DNA from: Staphylotrichum longicolle
Lineage: Eukaryota > Ascomycota > Sordariomycetes > Sordariales > Chaetomiaceae
NCBI GenBank assembly: GCA_019096155.1
Contig: JAHCVI010000002.1
Coordinates: 4,464,001-4,528,000, forward strand
Reading direction: 5' to 3'
DNA length: 64,000 nt
Shown here: positions 22,916 to 33,803 of the stretch, one piece after another
Numbering within the stretch: the stretch's first letter is position 1
Layout of the letters: each line of letters starts with the position of its first letter
Position numbers and translations under genes: made by a program
The notes under the pieces: model-generated
Seen by the model: only the letters and a program-made list of their open reading frames with translations
Told to the model about the DNA's origin: nothing
Databases searched by the model: none

Positions 22916-23820
22916 GGTTGTGGTGGAAAACACTGTCTGTTCGTTCGTCGGCGCCGTCTGTCAATGCTCGCTGCACTGCGCTGCATACAATGACACAACA
23001 CCACAAGATGCCTCGAAATCACGGCTTCACCGCATCACGCCCAATATTTTTTGGTCTGGCAGAAAAAGGGACCCCGCCAAAAATGTGCGATAAGATAAGC
23101 GTAAGAGCCACACCGCTCGCCAAGCCGGGCGGGCAGGCGGGCTCCTGGCTGGGTGGGCTCGTGGTGGGCTCGTGGTGGGTTGACACCCCGCACAGACAAC
23201 TATGAGAGCCCTTGGGAGCCTCACAGCCCCAGGACACGACCTCCTCCAGCTCACTTTAAAAATGCAATCCGGCTGGTGGTTTCATGTTACTGGTGGCTGC
23301 GCGAATGGATCGGCCTGATTAGTGAGATTCACATTCCGCAAAACCTGAAACATGTGTGGGCAGTGACGTGTGTGCGGGCTGTGTCGATGGTCGAGTCCCT
23401 CGTATGTGTGTTTTCTGAAGGAATCTTTCAACCCACGCCCGGCAGCTTGGGAGCTTGGGAGCTTGGCTCGACTGACGTAACTGGCCGCGCTCGCTTTGCG
23501 GCGGAGCTTCCATGAAAGGCAGACTGCAACGGGCTTCGACGGGAACGCCGCAGCCCTGGTCTGACTTGAGTTTAAGTTGTTGGTCAATTACTGGATTACT
23601 GGACTACTGGATTGGCACATCACACACATCGCCCAACGAAGACATTTCTATTTTTCACTTCTGCTTGTGACGGGCTTGGATTGTTTTTTTGGGACATCGA
23701 CCAAACCTCGACCAGACCTCGACCAGACTCGACCTGACTCGACCTCACTCGACCTGATGTTGCTGTTGATGCCGTCGATGGCTCGTGATCACCGTCCATA
23801 GCAACAACTTCCAAGCAGCC
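22916..23820. other. Divergent promoter region between DIM1 and the arrestin gene
   Basis: About 900 bases serving both genes. It contains an imperfect tandem repeat at 23706-23756 just before the arrestin ATG. No gene is supported. Confidence 0.6.
23706..23756. repeat. Tandem TCGACC[A/T]GAC repeat in leader
   Basis: Five imperfect 10-11 nt copies of a TCGACCAGAC/TCGACCTGAC unit, ending about 65 bases before the arrestin start codon, so probably transcribed as 5' UTR. Confidence 0.85.
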
Positions 23821-25351
23821 ATGTCGATCCGCATCCTCCTAGACACCCCGCCCGAGTTCTACACCAACCAGGACATCATCCGCGGCCACGTGCTGCTCAC
23901 CGTCGGCCGCCATGAGCACATCGGCGCCATCATCGTCAAGCTCGAGGGCGAGTCGAGAACTGCCCTCGGCGTGCCCCCCGACAACCCCAACGTGAGCCTC
24001 GCCGGGAGGGAGCGAGGGCCCGGCGGAGACACCCTGCACGAGAACCACAAGATTCCTTACAAGGTCGGCCAGGTCTTCCCCGACGAGAACGCCCCGCCCG
24101 TCGCAGCCCCCTACGTGCTCAACCCGGGCCAGCACCGCTTCCCCTTCCAGTTTAAGATCCCCTTCAACAACGCCTGCGGCAACACCGAGGCCATGGCCCG
24201 CATCGGCGGCGTCGTCAGCACCGGCGGCATGTTTGGCGTCGGCTTCCGCGTCATGGACGGCACCAAGCAGCTGATGTACTCGCACGTCACCAAGACCCTG
24301 CCCCCCAGCTTCACCGGGTTTCCCGGCGAGGCCGAGATCCGCTACTATCTCAAGATCACCGTACAGCGCCCCGGCCTGTTCAAGGAGAACTGGCGCTACC
24401 AGATGGGCCTCAAGTTCCTCCCCATCGAGCCGCCCCGGCCCGCCAAGTCGAACCAGGAGGCATACGCCCGACGCCCCTTCACCTTCCACCCGAGGAGTCC
24501 CAGCCCGGCCCCCTACCAGAAGAAGCGCTCGTCTTTCTTTGGCAAGATGAGCGCGCCATCAACCCCCGTGAACGGGACCCCCAGCCTCCAGCCACCCGCC
24601 GACGGGCTGTTGAACGGTCCGCCGTCCCCCACAGCAACGGCTACCGCTCCCTCCATTGAGATGTCCGCCCGCCTACCTCACCCCGCCATCCTCACCTGCA
24701 ATAAGCCAGTGCCCCTCCGGCTGATAGCCAAGAAGCTGGTTCCCACGCACGCAGAAGTCTACATAATAGCCATGGAGATCGATTTGATCGGCAAGACCAC
24801 CGTCCGCTGCCAAAACCTCGTCAACACCGAGATAAGCCGATGGGTCATCATGGCCCGCCACGGCCTCTCTGTTCTCGTGTCCCGCCCCGAAGACCCGGCC
24901 GGGACCGAGTTCGTCGTGCCAGACACGCTCTGGAACAACTTCCCCCTGCCCAACACTGTCATGCCGAGTTTTATCACATGCAACCTCAGGTACGTTTCAG
25001 TGTTCCATAACTCTGAACCCCGACTTACTCACCATTCGCAGCCGCGACTACCAACTCGAAGTCAAGCTCGGCCTCTCCTGGGGCAAGCCCACCGCCCGCA
25101 CCACCCCGAGCACCTCCCTCCTCGGCGGCCGCAGCAAACCCAAAGACCCCTCCGACCTCGCCCAGGAACTCCACCTCCCGCTGCACTTCAGCACCATCCA
25201 GGTCTACTCGGGCCTCGCCCCGCCCCCCCCTCGTCGAAGCCATGCGCCAGCAAGCCCAAGGCCGAACGAACCGCCCCGCCCGCCCTCCCGCTTCTTCTAC
25301 CGCACAGTCCTCACGACCAGTACCACCAAACCTGCCCCGCGCCCTACCCCA

Positions 25352-25382
<31 letters not shown>

Positions 25383-25573
25383 CACCCGACGCCCTCTACC
25401 CGCCCCAGCTGCGCCCGGACCAGGCGAGTCCGCCCTACGACGACGCCCCGCCCACGTACGAGGAGGCCATGGCCGAGGAGATGACGGGGCCCATGATCCC
25501 CAACACCGCGAGGCCCGCGTACAGCGGCGTGAGCAACGAGCACGAGCCGAGTACCCTGCCGGAAAAGAGTTAG
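23821..25573 (+). CDS. Alpha-arrestin (ART-type ubiquitin-ligase adaptor)
   Basis: Two exons, 23821-24989 and 25042-25573, with a 52-nt intron; 566 aa. Arrestin-related adaptors link plasma-membrane transporters to the Nedd4-type ligase Rsp5 and so trigger endocytosis. The N-terminal arrestin fold begins SIRILLDTPPEFYTNQDIIRG with the expected beta-strand pattern, and the C-terminal arrestin domain begins near PHPAILTCNKPVPLRL (about 285-300). The C-tail is Pro/Gln-rich with a run of Gln (CAG/CAA) and carries PPTY at 526-529, a PPxY site for WW domains, just after SPPYDD. The ATG at 23821 is chosen because family homology starts there; the frame is open further upstream without an ATG. A run of eight C at 25222-25230 precedes the tail; the frame used is the one that reaches the PPxY motif. 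Confidence 0.9.
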
Positions 25574-26860
25574 GTTTTTGGTCTCTTTTTTCTGTCTCAA
25601 TGGGCTGGGTTGGGGTTAGATGAGATGCAGTGGTGGGCATGTGGGAAGGGTGACACGAATGGGATAGGAGAGGATGGGGCAGGAAGAAGAGGATGATTAT
25701 GCGCGTGGGAAGGGTTTGGGTATGGTTATGATCATCACGCGCTAGACCGGCCTCCTGTGGTTCATGTTTCTACACCTATTTGGAGTTGGATTGGGCATCG
25801 GACTGGACAACGTAGAGTGTAAATATACATTATATATTCATATGCATTCGTGCAGAACTGTCTCCCACATTTCAACCGCCTTACCATGAGGCGGCGGCAC
25901 CAATGCAATGCACTCGTCAGAACACCCACTACTCACTTCATCTGAATCTAATCACAACTCACTCAATACTCTCACTCTTACCTGAAACGACGACGGAGCC
26001 ACCCGTCCGTATCCTCACTTTTCATTCACTCGCTCAGACACTCACACACACACAACCCCCTCCCACCCTCAAACTCATCGTAGCAGCAGCAGCAGCCGCC
26101 GCCGCCATTGTGATTCCATACATACATTACGGTGCACTACATACAGTGACATCCATGCAAAAACTCCCCCGAACCCCCAAACAAAACAACCCAAACCAAA
26201 CCAGACCCAAAGCGCCCCTCTGCCCCAGCCCATCCCTAAGGAAAAAAAAAAACTCCATGCTCCCCTCCCTTCCCTTCCCTTCCTATCCTCCCTTATCAAA
26301 AGCCAGCCCTTGGGCCCCTCTCAAAACGTAAGTAAATCCCCATTGCATGATCCATGATAAAAAGTACCAATTGCTCCCTTCGCGCGCCATCACTCCGTCG
26401 CTTCACCCGGCCGGCCCAGAAAAACACCAATAACCAAAGCCGCAACTGCAAACGCGACTGCATCGCCAAAAGGACACACGCGCCAGACCTTGGCAAACCA
26501 TGGCAAACCAGTACGTCGATGTAGACGCCCCTGACTGTGACGGAACGCCAGAAGACATAGAAACAAGAAGAGAAGAAAGAAAGCATGATAGCCGTGATAA
26601 CCATAACGGGTCATGGGGCCATGTATGATCCAACATCCAACAAGAGTGGCGGCGGGCCACCCTTCCTGCCGCGACGGGTAATGATGTCGTTCTGCTGTTG
26701 CTCCTGTCCATCCGTCCAACGCCATGTCAACGCAACGGAGGAAGATGATGATATGTTCGTTCTTAAAGACCCGCGCAACTGCTGCCTCCGCCGGTCTGCT
26801 CACCAAGACACCACCAGGCAGTGAACCCAACGCGCGCAAGAGCCGTCCGATCCATTCCAC
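25574..26860. other. Convergent intergenic region, arrestin and SP-RING genes
   Basis: Holds the 3' flanks of both genes. AT-rich stretch TATATATTCATATGCATTC near 25830 resembles a fungal polyadenylation region. Short CA and GCA/GCC runs lie near 26044 and 26084-26105, and C/A-rich low complexity near 26160-26290. No gene seen. Confidence 0.6.
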
Positions 26861-29800
26861 CTAGTCTAGCTCAATCACCTCCACTTCTCTCCTCGGTAGG
26901 GCGGGCACCTGCGGCGCCTTGCGGGCCCCCACCGACACGGGCACAGCCGGTCCCGCCCCGTCGTCGTCGCTCGCACCATCGTCATCGTCCTCGAGCACAA
27001 CCGACCAGCTGCCGTCGGCCTTGACGCGCAAACTCTTGGTGTGGAGTTTACCCTCGGCTTCCAGCTGCGCCCGCACCTTGAGCAGAAACCCGTCGATACG
27101 TAGGCTGTACGGCCGCGCGTCCTTGGAGCAAATGGGACACCGCCACTTGTCCGGGTTCGACGGCTCCGCCGTGTTGGGACAGGTGCACTTGACCCGCTTG
27201 TGCGGGCAGCTGATGGGCGGCTTGGCCGGGCGCGTGTTGAGCCAGTTTTCGAGGTCGAAGCACTCCATGTGCGTGCAGGCGACGCCGCGCGCGGGGATCT
27301 TGAAGATGGTCGAGCTGAAGGGGTCGGCGAGGTCGATCGAGAGGTCGGGCGCCTCAAAAGCGATTTCGTCGTCGGCGGAGGAGGTCAGCCGTTTCTTGAT
27401 GGTGTTGAGCGTCTCCTGCTCGGGGATGGGACCTTGCGACCAGATAGACTTGACGATGGCGGAGTGGCTGAGCGTCTCGAGCATCTCGACCGCCAGCAGG
27501 CGGCTCTGTGACGGCTCGCCAGGCGCCTCGTGGAGAGCAATCTTGAGGATGTTGGTACCGGGAACGATAAAGTCGGTGACTTCGGTGGGGAGGTCTTTGC
27601 CGTTGTGCGGCCGCCTGCGGATTTCAAGCACCCTGTCGTTGAGCGTCATGTGCATGAAGGACGGCCAGTTCCCATCCAACGTTACCCACTGCTGCTGGGT
27701 AAGCGGTTCCGACGAGCTTGGGGGTATGCAGCACCTGACGCGCCACCGCAGCGCGCCGTTGAAATGCTCAACGACGGGCAGGAGGGCCCCAGGCAATTTC
27801 GACTTCCTCGCCGCCATGGCAGACTGCTCTTCGGTCACCTCGAACCGGAACTGGAACAGCGTCTTCTTGGGAGCGATGGGCGTCGGCTCCACCGGGAGCG
27901 CCTTGACAGCCTGGTAGAAGCGCTCCGCCGCGCCATTCTTAATGACTCGCTTTGGGCTTCGCACATGTGCCTGATGCAACGACATCAAGATCGCCTTACG
28001 GTCCGCGGGGTCGTACGGCCATTCGGGCCGGGTAATCTGGGTCCCTTTGGGCGGCACCAGCGGGTCCTTTGCTCTTGAGGACCGGCTGCGCTGAAGATCT
28101 CGCTGAATCTGCTGTGCTGCATATTGGGGGGTTGGCGTCGGTCCAGCGTGCATTCCGTTATTGATAAAGGTGATAGGGGATGTCACGGGCTGGAACTGTT
28201 GCACCCAGGGGTTGTACTGCATCTGCTGTGTCTGGATGGTCTGCACAGGGTGGACCGCACGATGCGTCGCATACGTCGGTGACTGGGTTGCGGTCTGGGC
28301 GCTCGAGTGCGAGGGTAGCTGTTGTTGGGCTATCTGCAGGTTGCGCTGATATTGCTGTTGGTTGAGTAGCTGTGACGGCAGCTGTTGCCGTTGCTGGCCC
28401 TGGACGAGTGGTTGTTGCTGACTCTGGACAACGGGCTGTTGCTGGCCTTGTAGGATGGGCTGCTGCTGGCTCTGCAATATGGGTTGTTGCTGGTGCAAGT
28501 GGTGCTGTGGGAAAGCCAGTGATTGCGGGCTTGGCATACTGCTGCCCGCAACTCGGTGTTGATGCGACAGGTCCTGGCCCGTCTGTCTGTATTGCTGAGG
28601 CATCTGGACGTGTGGACTTGAGGGCACTGCCCGTGTCGTCCCTATTATGCTCCCGGCTTGATTGGTTGCTGTGTATGGGTTCACAGCCACCGTCGGTGTT
28701 TGAGACGGCGACGGGTGGGCTGAGCTGAGGTACGCTGAAGGAAAGGAGTTCGGCGCCGAGTAAGGGGCAGATGCTGGGGGATGATGCTGTGCATGTTGCA
28801 CGGTAGGGAAGGTGTGTTGCCCTCCGGGCTGTGGCGTGTGATGGGGCGGAGATGTGCTAGGAATAGGTGACCGTAGATTGGGCGGGCCGGAGCCTCGGAA
28901 CGTCGCCCTTGAGACGATGAGTTTGTAGTAGCTGATGAGGTCAGCATTTCGCTGCTCCGTCTCTCCCGGCTGTGTAAGAGGCGCCAATGTTTGGCGGCCA
29001 GTGACGGGGTCCCGATGCCTAGCCTGGTCGTCGCGGAAAGCCTGTTCGAGTTGTGCCCCGAGGTCACCGTCTGGCACTCCCAACTGTCTCCGGCAGGCAG
29101 TAAAGAGGATGAACTGGAGCACTGGAGAATAGCAGCTCAGGCGGGCAAGGAGCTCGTCCACGAGAAAGGGGTAGTTCCGCTGCATTGCTGCACCGAGCAA
29201 CGAGTGGTGCTCGTTGATGAGGGCTGCCAAGAAGGTGGCAATCTGCGAGATGAGAGCGGCGTCGCCGATGGGCGCGTAGCTGAACCGCCCGTTGGCAACG
29301 GGGAACCGAGAGAACCATTGCTGGTGCGCCAGCGAGAGGAGCTCATTCTTCTTAAGAACGCTCTCAAGGATTTTGAATGCATTGTCGATCACTGATCGAT
29401 GCAGCGGGATGTTCGCATATGCGTCACTTGCGTCCAGGGACCACATGGAGAACAACTGGTGCAGGACGAGGAAGAAGGCATCTTCACTCTTGCAGGCTTC
29501 GGTGAGAAGCATTACGCGTGGCTTCTCGACCGCGGAATCAAGCGCGTGGTTGCCTCCGCAGGCCTGAACATACTGCTCAAGGATTGGAAGCAGCGACGCG
29601 GTGGTCTGCCTGGGCGATGATGGCTGGCTAGGGCAAGAGTCAGCGTTTCCTGATGGGAGAACACAAGATGCCGTCGTTGCAACCCACTCTACTCGTCGCC
29701 TCTTGGCGGGCGGCTTGAGGGGAGGAAGTGGTCCGCGCGAGGCTGTTGGTGTGGAGTTCCCATCGAAGCTCGGATTCCGGCCGTGGCGGTTGTCTTGCCT

Positions 29801-30416
29801 ATCTCCCTGGATCCCCTCGAACACGAAGCCAAAACTCTCGATGTGAGGCGTCGCGCCAACCGGGCCGGGTCTCGGGGCTTCCTGGGCCCGTGGGATGGTG
29901 GGAGGGTCGAGGATGAAACGGGCGTCGGTGACGGGGAGCAGGGCTGGGGTCGGGGCGTTGGCGGGCCCCATGTTGTGCACATCGGGGAGGGGCGTTGGGT
30001 TGCGCTTGGGACTGTCGAGGACATTCGACAAGGCAGGGCTCGGCTCGTCGCTAGGCGCGGGGGATGGGAGGACGGGTGGTCTGGGGCACGGAAGTCGTGT
30101 TAGCGGGCTCCATCCACGGGTCGCGGCGGTCAGGCCGGGCGAAGAGATCTCCTTACGGTTGGGTTTGCTGCTGCTGCTGGGGCGGCTGGTAGTGCTGGTG
30201 GTGCTGCTGTGGCTGTTGCGCAGCTGGAGGGACGGGCGGTCTCGGTGCGGCGGGACGGGGATTGGGTCTTCGGGGTGCTGCTGTGCCGGGAGTCATCCAT
30301 GATGGCTGTCGGCCGCCGAGGAAGGCGTTAGCGGTGGCATTGGACGACGCGATCTGCCTCTCGACGGCAGCGGGGGGACGTGGGCTCCCGGCCGCGCTCG
30401 GCTGAGGAGGCGGCAT
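26861..30416 (-). CDS. SP-RING (MIZ) zinc-finger protein, probable SUMO E3 ligase
   Basis: Exon 1 is 30416-30157, then a 75-nt intron, then 30080 to the stop at 26861. A 60-nt stretch inside (29687-29628) has GTGGGT, CTGAC and CCTAG and is probably a second intron, so the product is 1139 aa (1159 aa if retained). The C-terminal third holds the SP-RING: GVACTHMECFD, then SCPHKRVKCTC, then KWRCPICSKDARPY, with the spaced Cys/His set typical of PIAS/Siz/Zmiz proteins, which recruit Ubc9-SUMO. An acidic DDDD stretch follows, and the last residues REVEVIELD form a PIAS-like SUMO-interacting motif. The middle is Gln-rich with an 8-residue tandem repeat; an ordered helical region precedes it. No SAP domain is visible, so it is closer to Zmiz-type than to Siz1. 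Substrates unknown. Confidence 0.88.
28391..28486 (-). repeat. 24-nt tandem repeat encoding Gln-rich octapeptides
   Basis: Four 24-nt units plus a partial fifth, inside the SP-RING gene, encode QQQPILQS, QQQPILQG, QQQPVVQS and QQQPLVQG. Unit boundaries keep the reading frame. Confidence 0.9.
29628..29687 (-). other. Probable in-frame 60-nt intron of the SP-RING gene
   Basis: On the minus strand the segment starts GTGGGT, has CTGAC about 12 bases before CCTAG, is 60 nt (a multiple of three) and contains no stop, so the reading frame hides it. The same GTGGGT donor is used by the coiled-coil gene and the proteasome gene in this window. Confidence 0.6.
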
Positions 30417-30572
30417 CGTACTCTACAAGTACTCTCCTCCCAGACGACTGGCCGCCAAGCGACTCGGAGTGGTGAGCGACTGCAGAGAAGAAAGAGGTCA
30501 ACTTCCTGGCTGCAAACGGCAGAGACGGGCAAAGCCGCAAACGACAAACGGCAAACGCCGAATGTCAAACGC

Positions 30573-30608
30573 CAAACGCAAAACGCAAAACGCAAAACGC
30601 AAAACGCC
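30573..30608 (+). repeat. AAAACGC tandem repeat
   Basis: About five copies of a 7-nt unit, preceded by degenerate copies (CAAACGG, CAAACGCC), 160 bases upstream of the SP-RING gene ATG. Confidence 0.9.
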
Positions 30609-32098
30609 AGACAAGAGGCGGTGGCGCCGGAAATGGGCAAGGCGGCAGTGCGCGAGGAGAGCCACACACCATTGAACGCAAACTTGGTGATGTCGCGCGC
30701 AAAGAGCCCAGTCGGTCGGTCGAGCAGCAATCGGGCAGGCGCGCAGGGTTCCGGGACGGGGCCGATGAAGGATGAACGGGTGCGAAATGCGAGAATGCAA
30801 AGATGGGAAGACGGCCGGAGAACAAGACGGAAGGACGTGGCAACAAGGCGTCCTTGTTCAGCGGAAAGTGCAGTCACCGCGCAATGCCCCAGCACCAACA
30901 AAGACGGGAGTGCAGCCCTCTCTCGACAAGCAGCCCGGAAAGGCCCCACAGCTTCACAATCCAAGGCTTGACCACTCTGCCACTCTCGGAGGAAATGCGA
31001 CAGCCCTCAAAATCCCAGATGTTGACGGGACCCGAGATAATAGCGCACGGCGGGGTCATGCAAGTGGCAACAATGTTGTTGGTCACGGTCCGGAGGGTGC
31101 TTGGCTCGTTCGTGTGCTGCGTGCCCAAAGACGTTGGAACCAACTGGATGTTTGAGGTCATGTCGATGCTGTCGCCGGCAGCACTAATGAGCCCCAGCGT
31201 CGGGGATATGCCGGCCAATCGCGGCTGTTGGGGAAGTCTTGGGGGACCAGGGATGCGCAGCGACAAACCGTCACACTGGGAGACTGCTTGTGGCCCTGTG
31301 GCCCTGTGGGCGTGTGTGGGCGTGGTTGAACAACAGAACGCTGCCATCCGTCACTCTCTGTGATGCCGCAGCACTCACACAAAGCCACAATGTACTTTGT
31401 GATTGCAGATCTCAGCAACACTCCTGCTCCTTGTGTCCTCCAGCTGTCTGTGGGCTAACGTTCACCACCCTGAAAGGAATCCACAAAACCCGCTGTCCAT
31501 CCCTGTTGTCTGTTGACGGGGCCGTGCCGCACGAGCACAGAGGCGAGCAACTCGACTCTGGTTTGTTGGCGCGGGAGCGGCAGCCAATAAAGCTCCCAAT
31601 GGTACATTGCTGTGTACAACCATTTACAAACCTAAAATACCTGCTTCGTTGAAGAATTGTGTTTGTGAGATCAGTCAACATCGGCAAAGGGTGGGAAATG
31701 GTGAGGGTACGGTACCTTAGCCTGACGGTCTCAGTGTCTTTGTGCAAAGCGAAGGTCCCAGACGATGCAAACAGTCAACTCAGCTGGCTGGGCAAGCTGG
31801 GGTCATGGACCCTTGTGGTATCGAGGGTGCTCCAGGGATCCACTTTGCACTTGCACACTGGAGCGGGGTCGACGTCTTCCAAACGGCCAATGGGATGGAG
31901 AGCCGGCCCGGTGCAACGACAGGGGTGTGGATTTGGCCTGTCCTGCAAGCCCAGATCCAGCCAGTCCAAAAAAGACCAAAAAAAAAGTTTCGAGCATTGG
32001 AGATCGTGGATCGCGGATCGCAAGCGACGGCGCAGACCCGACGACCAACAACCGACGACCGACAAGTCTCACCAACAACGCCAAAGGTCGCGGATCGC

Positions 32099-32147
32099 AA
32101 CAGCAGCAGCAACAGCAGCAGCAACAGCAGCAGCAGCAGCAGCAGCA
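32099..32147 (+). repeat. CAG/CAA repeat abutting the UTP15 start
   Basis: Roughly sixteen CAG/CAA triplets run directly into the ATG of UTP15. In the UTP15 frame they would read as Ala/Thr, so they are leader, not coding. Confidence 0.9.
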
Positions 32148-33803
32148 ATGGCGGCAGAAGTGCTCCCATTGGCGCAGGTGAAGCTGCCGTCGGGGCCCAG
32201 TCCTGTCACGGCCGAGCAGCGGTACTGGAGGTCGTTCAAGAACCAGAAATCCCACACGTCGACGGCGTCATGGCCCATCTCGCACATCAGCTCCCCGGCC
32301 GCCACCGGTGCTGCCCTGTCCAACTCGCTCGTCGCCGCCACCAAGCTCAACGACCTGTTCGCCGTCACCTCGGGACCCCGCGTCGACATCTTCTCCATCC
32401 GCAAGCGCGAGCCGCTCAAGACAATCGGCCGCTTCGACAGTGAGGCTCACTGCGGCGAGATCCGCCGCCGACGCAGGGTGCTGGTCGCCGGCGAGGACTC
32501 GGGCAGGATGCAGGTCTTCGACGTGGGCGGTGGCACCCGCGCCGTCATACTCAAGACGTGGCATGTCCACAAGCAGCCCGTGTGGGTCACCAAGTGGTCG
32601 CCCACCGAGCTGACCACCCTGATGAGCGCCAGTGACGACAAGACGGTGCGCCTGTGGGATCTGCCCTCGAACAACCCGAGCCGCATGTTTTCCGGCCACT
32701 CGGACTACGTCCGTTGCGGCGCCTTCATGCCCGGCGGCAACAGCAACCTGCTCGTCTCGGGTTCCTACGACGAGACGGTCCGCGTCTGGGATGCGAGGTC
32801 ACCGGGCGGCTCCGTCATGACCTTCAAGCACGCGGACCCCGTCGAGGATGTCCTCCCGTTGCAGTCGGGCACCACTCTCCTGGCTGCTGCCGGCAGCGCC
32901 ATCTCTGTCCTCGACCTCGTCGCAGCAAAGCCGCTCCGCCTCATCACGAACCACCAAAAGACCGTCACCTCTCTGTCGCTCGCCTCCAACGGGCGGCGTG
33001 TCGTCAGCGGCAGCCTGGACGGCCATGTCAAGGTTTTCGAGACGAACGACTGGAACGTCGTGGCCGGCTCCAAGTACCCGAGCCCAATCCTGTCGCTCGC
33101 CGTCATCGCCGCCGGCGCCGCTCAAGAAGACCGGCATCTCGCCGTGGGCATGCAGTCCGGCGTGCTCTCCCTCCGGACGCGCCTCTCGGGCGCGGCGGCC
33201 GAGAAGGCCCGGGACCGCGCCGCGGTAGAAGCAGCGCGCGACAAGGGCACCGAGGTCCTCGAGAAGCTTGACGCGCAAAAGGCCAAGCGGAAGCGCGCGG
33301 CCGTGACCAACAAGACGATGGAGCTCCTCGGCGAGAGCGTCGACGTCATCATCCCCACCGACGCCCAGGGCGGGCGCGGGCGGCGCGTCAAGCTCAAGCC
33401 GTGGCAGCGCGACTACCGCCAGGGGCGCTACGCGGCCGCCCTGGACGAGGTCATTGACATGGCGGGCCCACAGTACCAGCCCGTCACTGCCCTGACGCTG
33501 CTGGTCGCCCTCCGCCACCGCTCGGCCCTGCGCGAGGCCCTCGAGGGCCGCGACGAGATCACGGTGCTGCCTCTCCTTAAGTGGGCGAGCAAGTACATCT
33601 CGGACCCGCGCTACCTCAGCATCTGCATCGACATGTCGTTCCACCTGCTGGACATCTACAGCGAGCACGTCGGCGGCAGCGCCGAGCTCGCCGCGCAGTT
33701 CCAGTCCCTGCTGGGCAAGGTGTCCAAGGAGGTGGAGAAGGCGCAGATGGCGATCCAGACGAACGGCATGGTCGAGAGTCTGATGTTTGGGGGGATGCAG
33801 TAG
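32148..33803 (+). CDS. UTP15: U3 snoRNP / t-UTP protein Utp15, WD40
   Basis: Intronless, 551 aa. Utp15 is part of the UTP-A (t-UTP) subcomplex of the SSU processome, which binds nascent pre-rRNA in the nucleolus and supports 18S maturation. The N-terminal signature VKLPSGPSPVTAEQRYWRSF is followed by WD repeats (DDKTVRLWDL; GSYDETVRVWDARSP; SGSLDGHVKVFETNDW), a Lys/Arg-rich linker, then the helical UTP15 C-terminal domain starting near KLKPWQRDYRQGRY and containing LLKWASKYISDPRY. The start at MAAEVLPLAQ is chosen because homology begins there and upstream sequence is a CAG repeat. It is divergent from the SP-RING gene and convergent with the MAP kinase gene. Confidence 0.95.
   Translation: MAAEVLPLAQVKLPSGPSPVTAEQRYWRSFKNQKSHTSTASWPISHISSPAATGAALSNSLVAATKLNDLFAVTSGPRVDIFSIRKREPLKTIGRFDSEAHCGEIRRRRRVLVAGEDSGRMQVFDVGGGTRAVILKTWHVHKQPVWVTKWSPTELTTLMSASDDKTVRLWDLPSNNPSRMFSGHSDYVRCGAFMPGGNSNLLVSGSYDETVRVWDARSPGGSVMTFKHADPVEDVLPLQSGTTLLAAAGSAISVLDLVAAKPLRLITNHQKTVTSLSLASNGRRVVSGSLDGHVKVFETNDWNVVAGSKYPSPILSLAVIAAGAAQEDRHLAVGMQSGVLSLRTRLSGAAAEKARDRAAVEAARDKGTEVLEKLDAQKAKRKRAAVTNKTMELLGESVDVIIPTDAQGGRGRRVKLKPWQRDYRQGRYAAALDEVIDMAGPQYQPVTALTLLVALRHRSALREALEGRDEITVLPLLKWASKYISDPRYLSICIDMSFHLLDIYSEHVGGSAELAAQFQSLLGKVSKEVEKAQMAIQTNGMVESLMFGGMQ

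Larger units (their letters stand above)
30417..32147. other. Divergent promoter region between the SP-RING gene and UTP15
   Basis: About 1.7 kb with no convincing gene. It contains a heptanucleotide AAAACGC repeat (30573-30608) near the SP-RING gene and a CAG-rich tract (32099-32147) abutting the UTP15 start codon. The UTP15 frame is open upstream to 31659 but without an ATG and without protein-like sequence. Confidence 0.6.

Noticed and set aside
25215..25484. Alternative arrestin tail in another frame (LVEAMRQQAQG...)
   Set aside because: Looks plausible for about 20 residues but loses the PPxY motif and ends in Arg/Thr-rich random sequence; the uninterrupted frame reaching PPTY is preferred.
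31659..32147. 163-residue N-terminal extension of UTP15
   Set aside because: No ATG in the extension, composition not protein-like, ends in a repeat read as poly-Ala; known Utp15 starts match the ATG at 32148.
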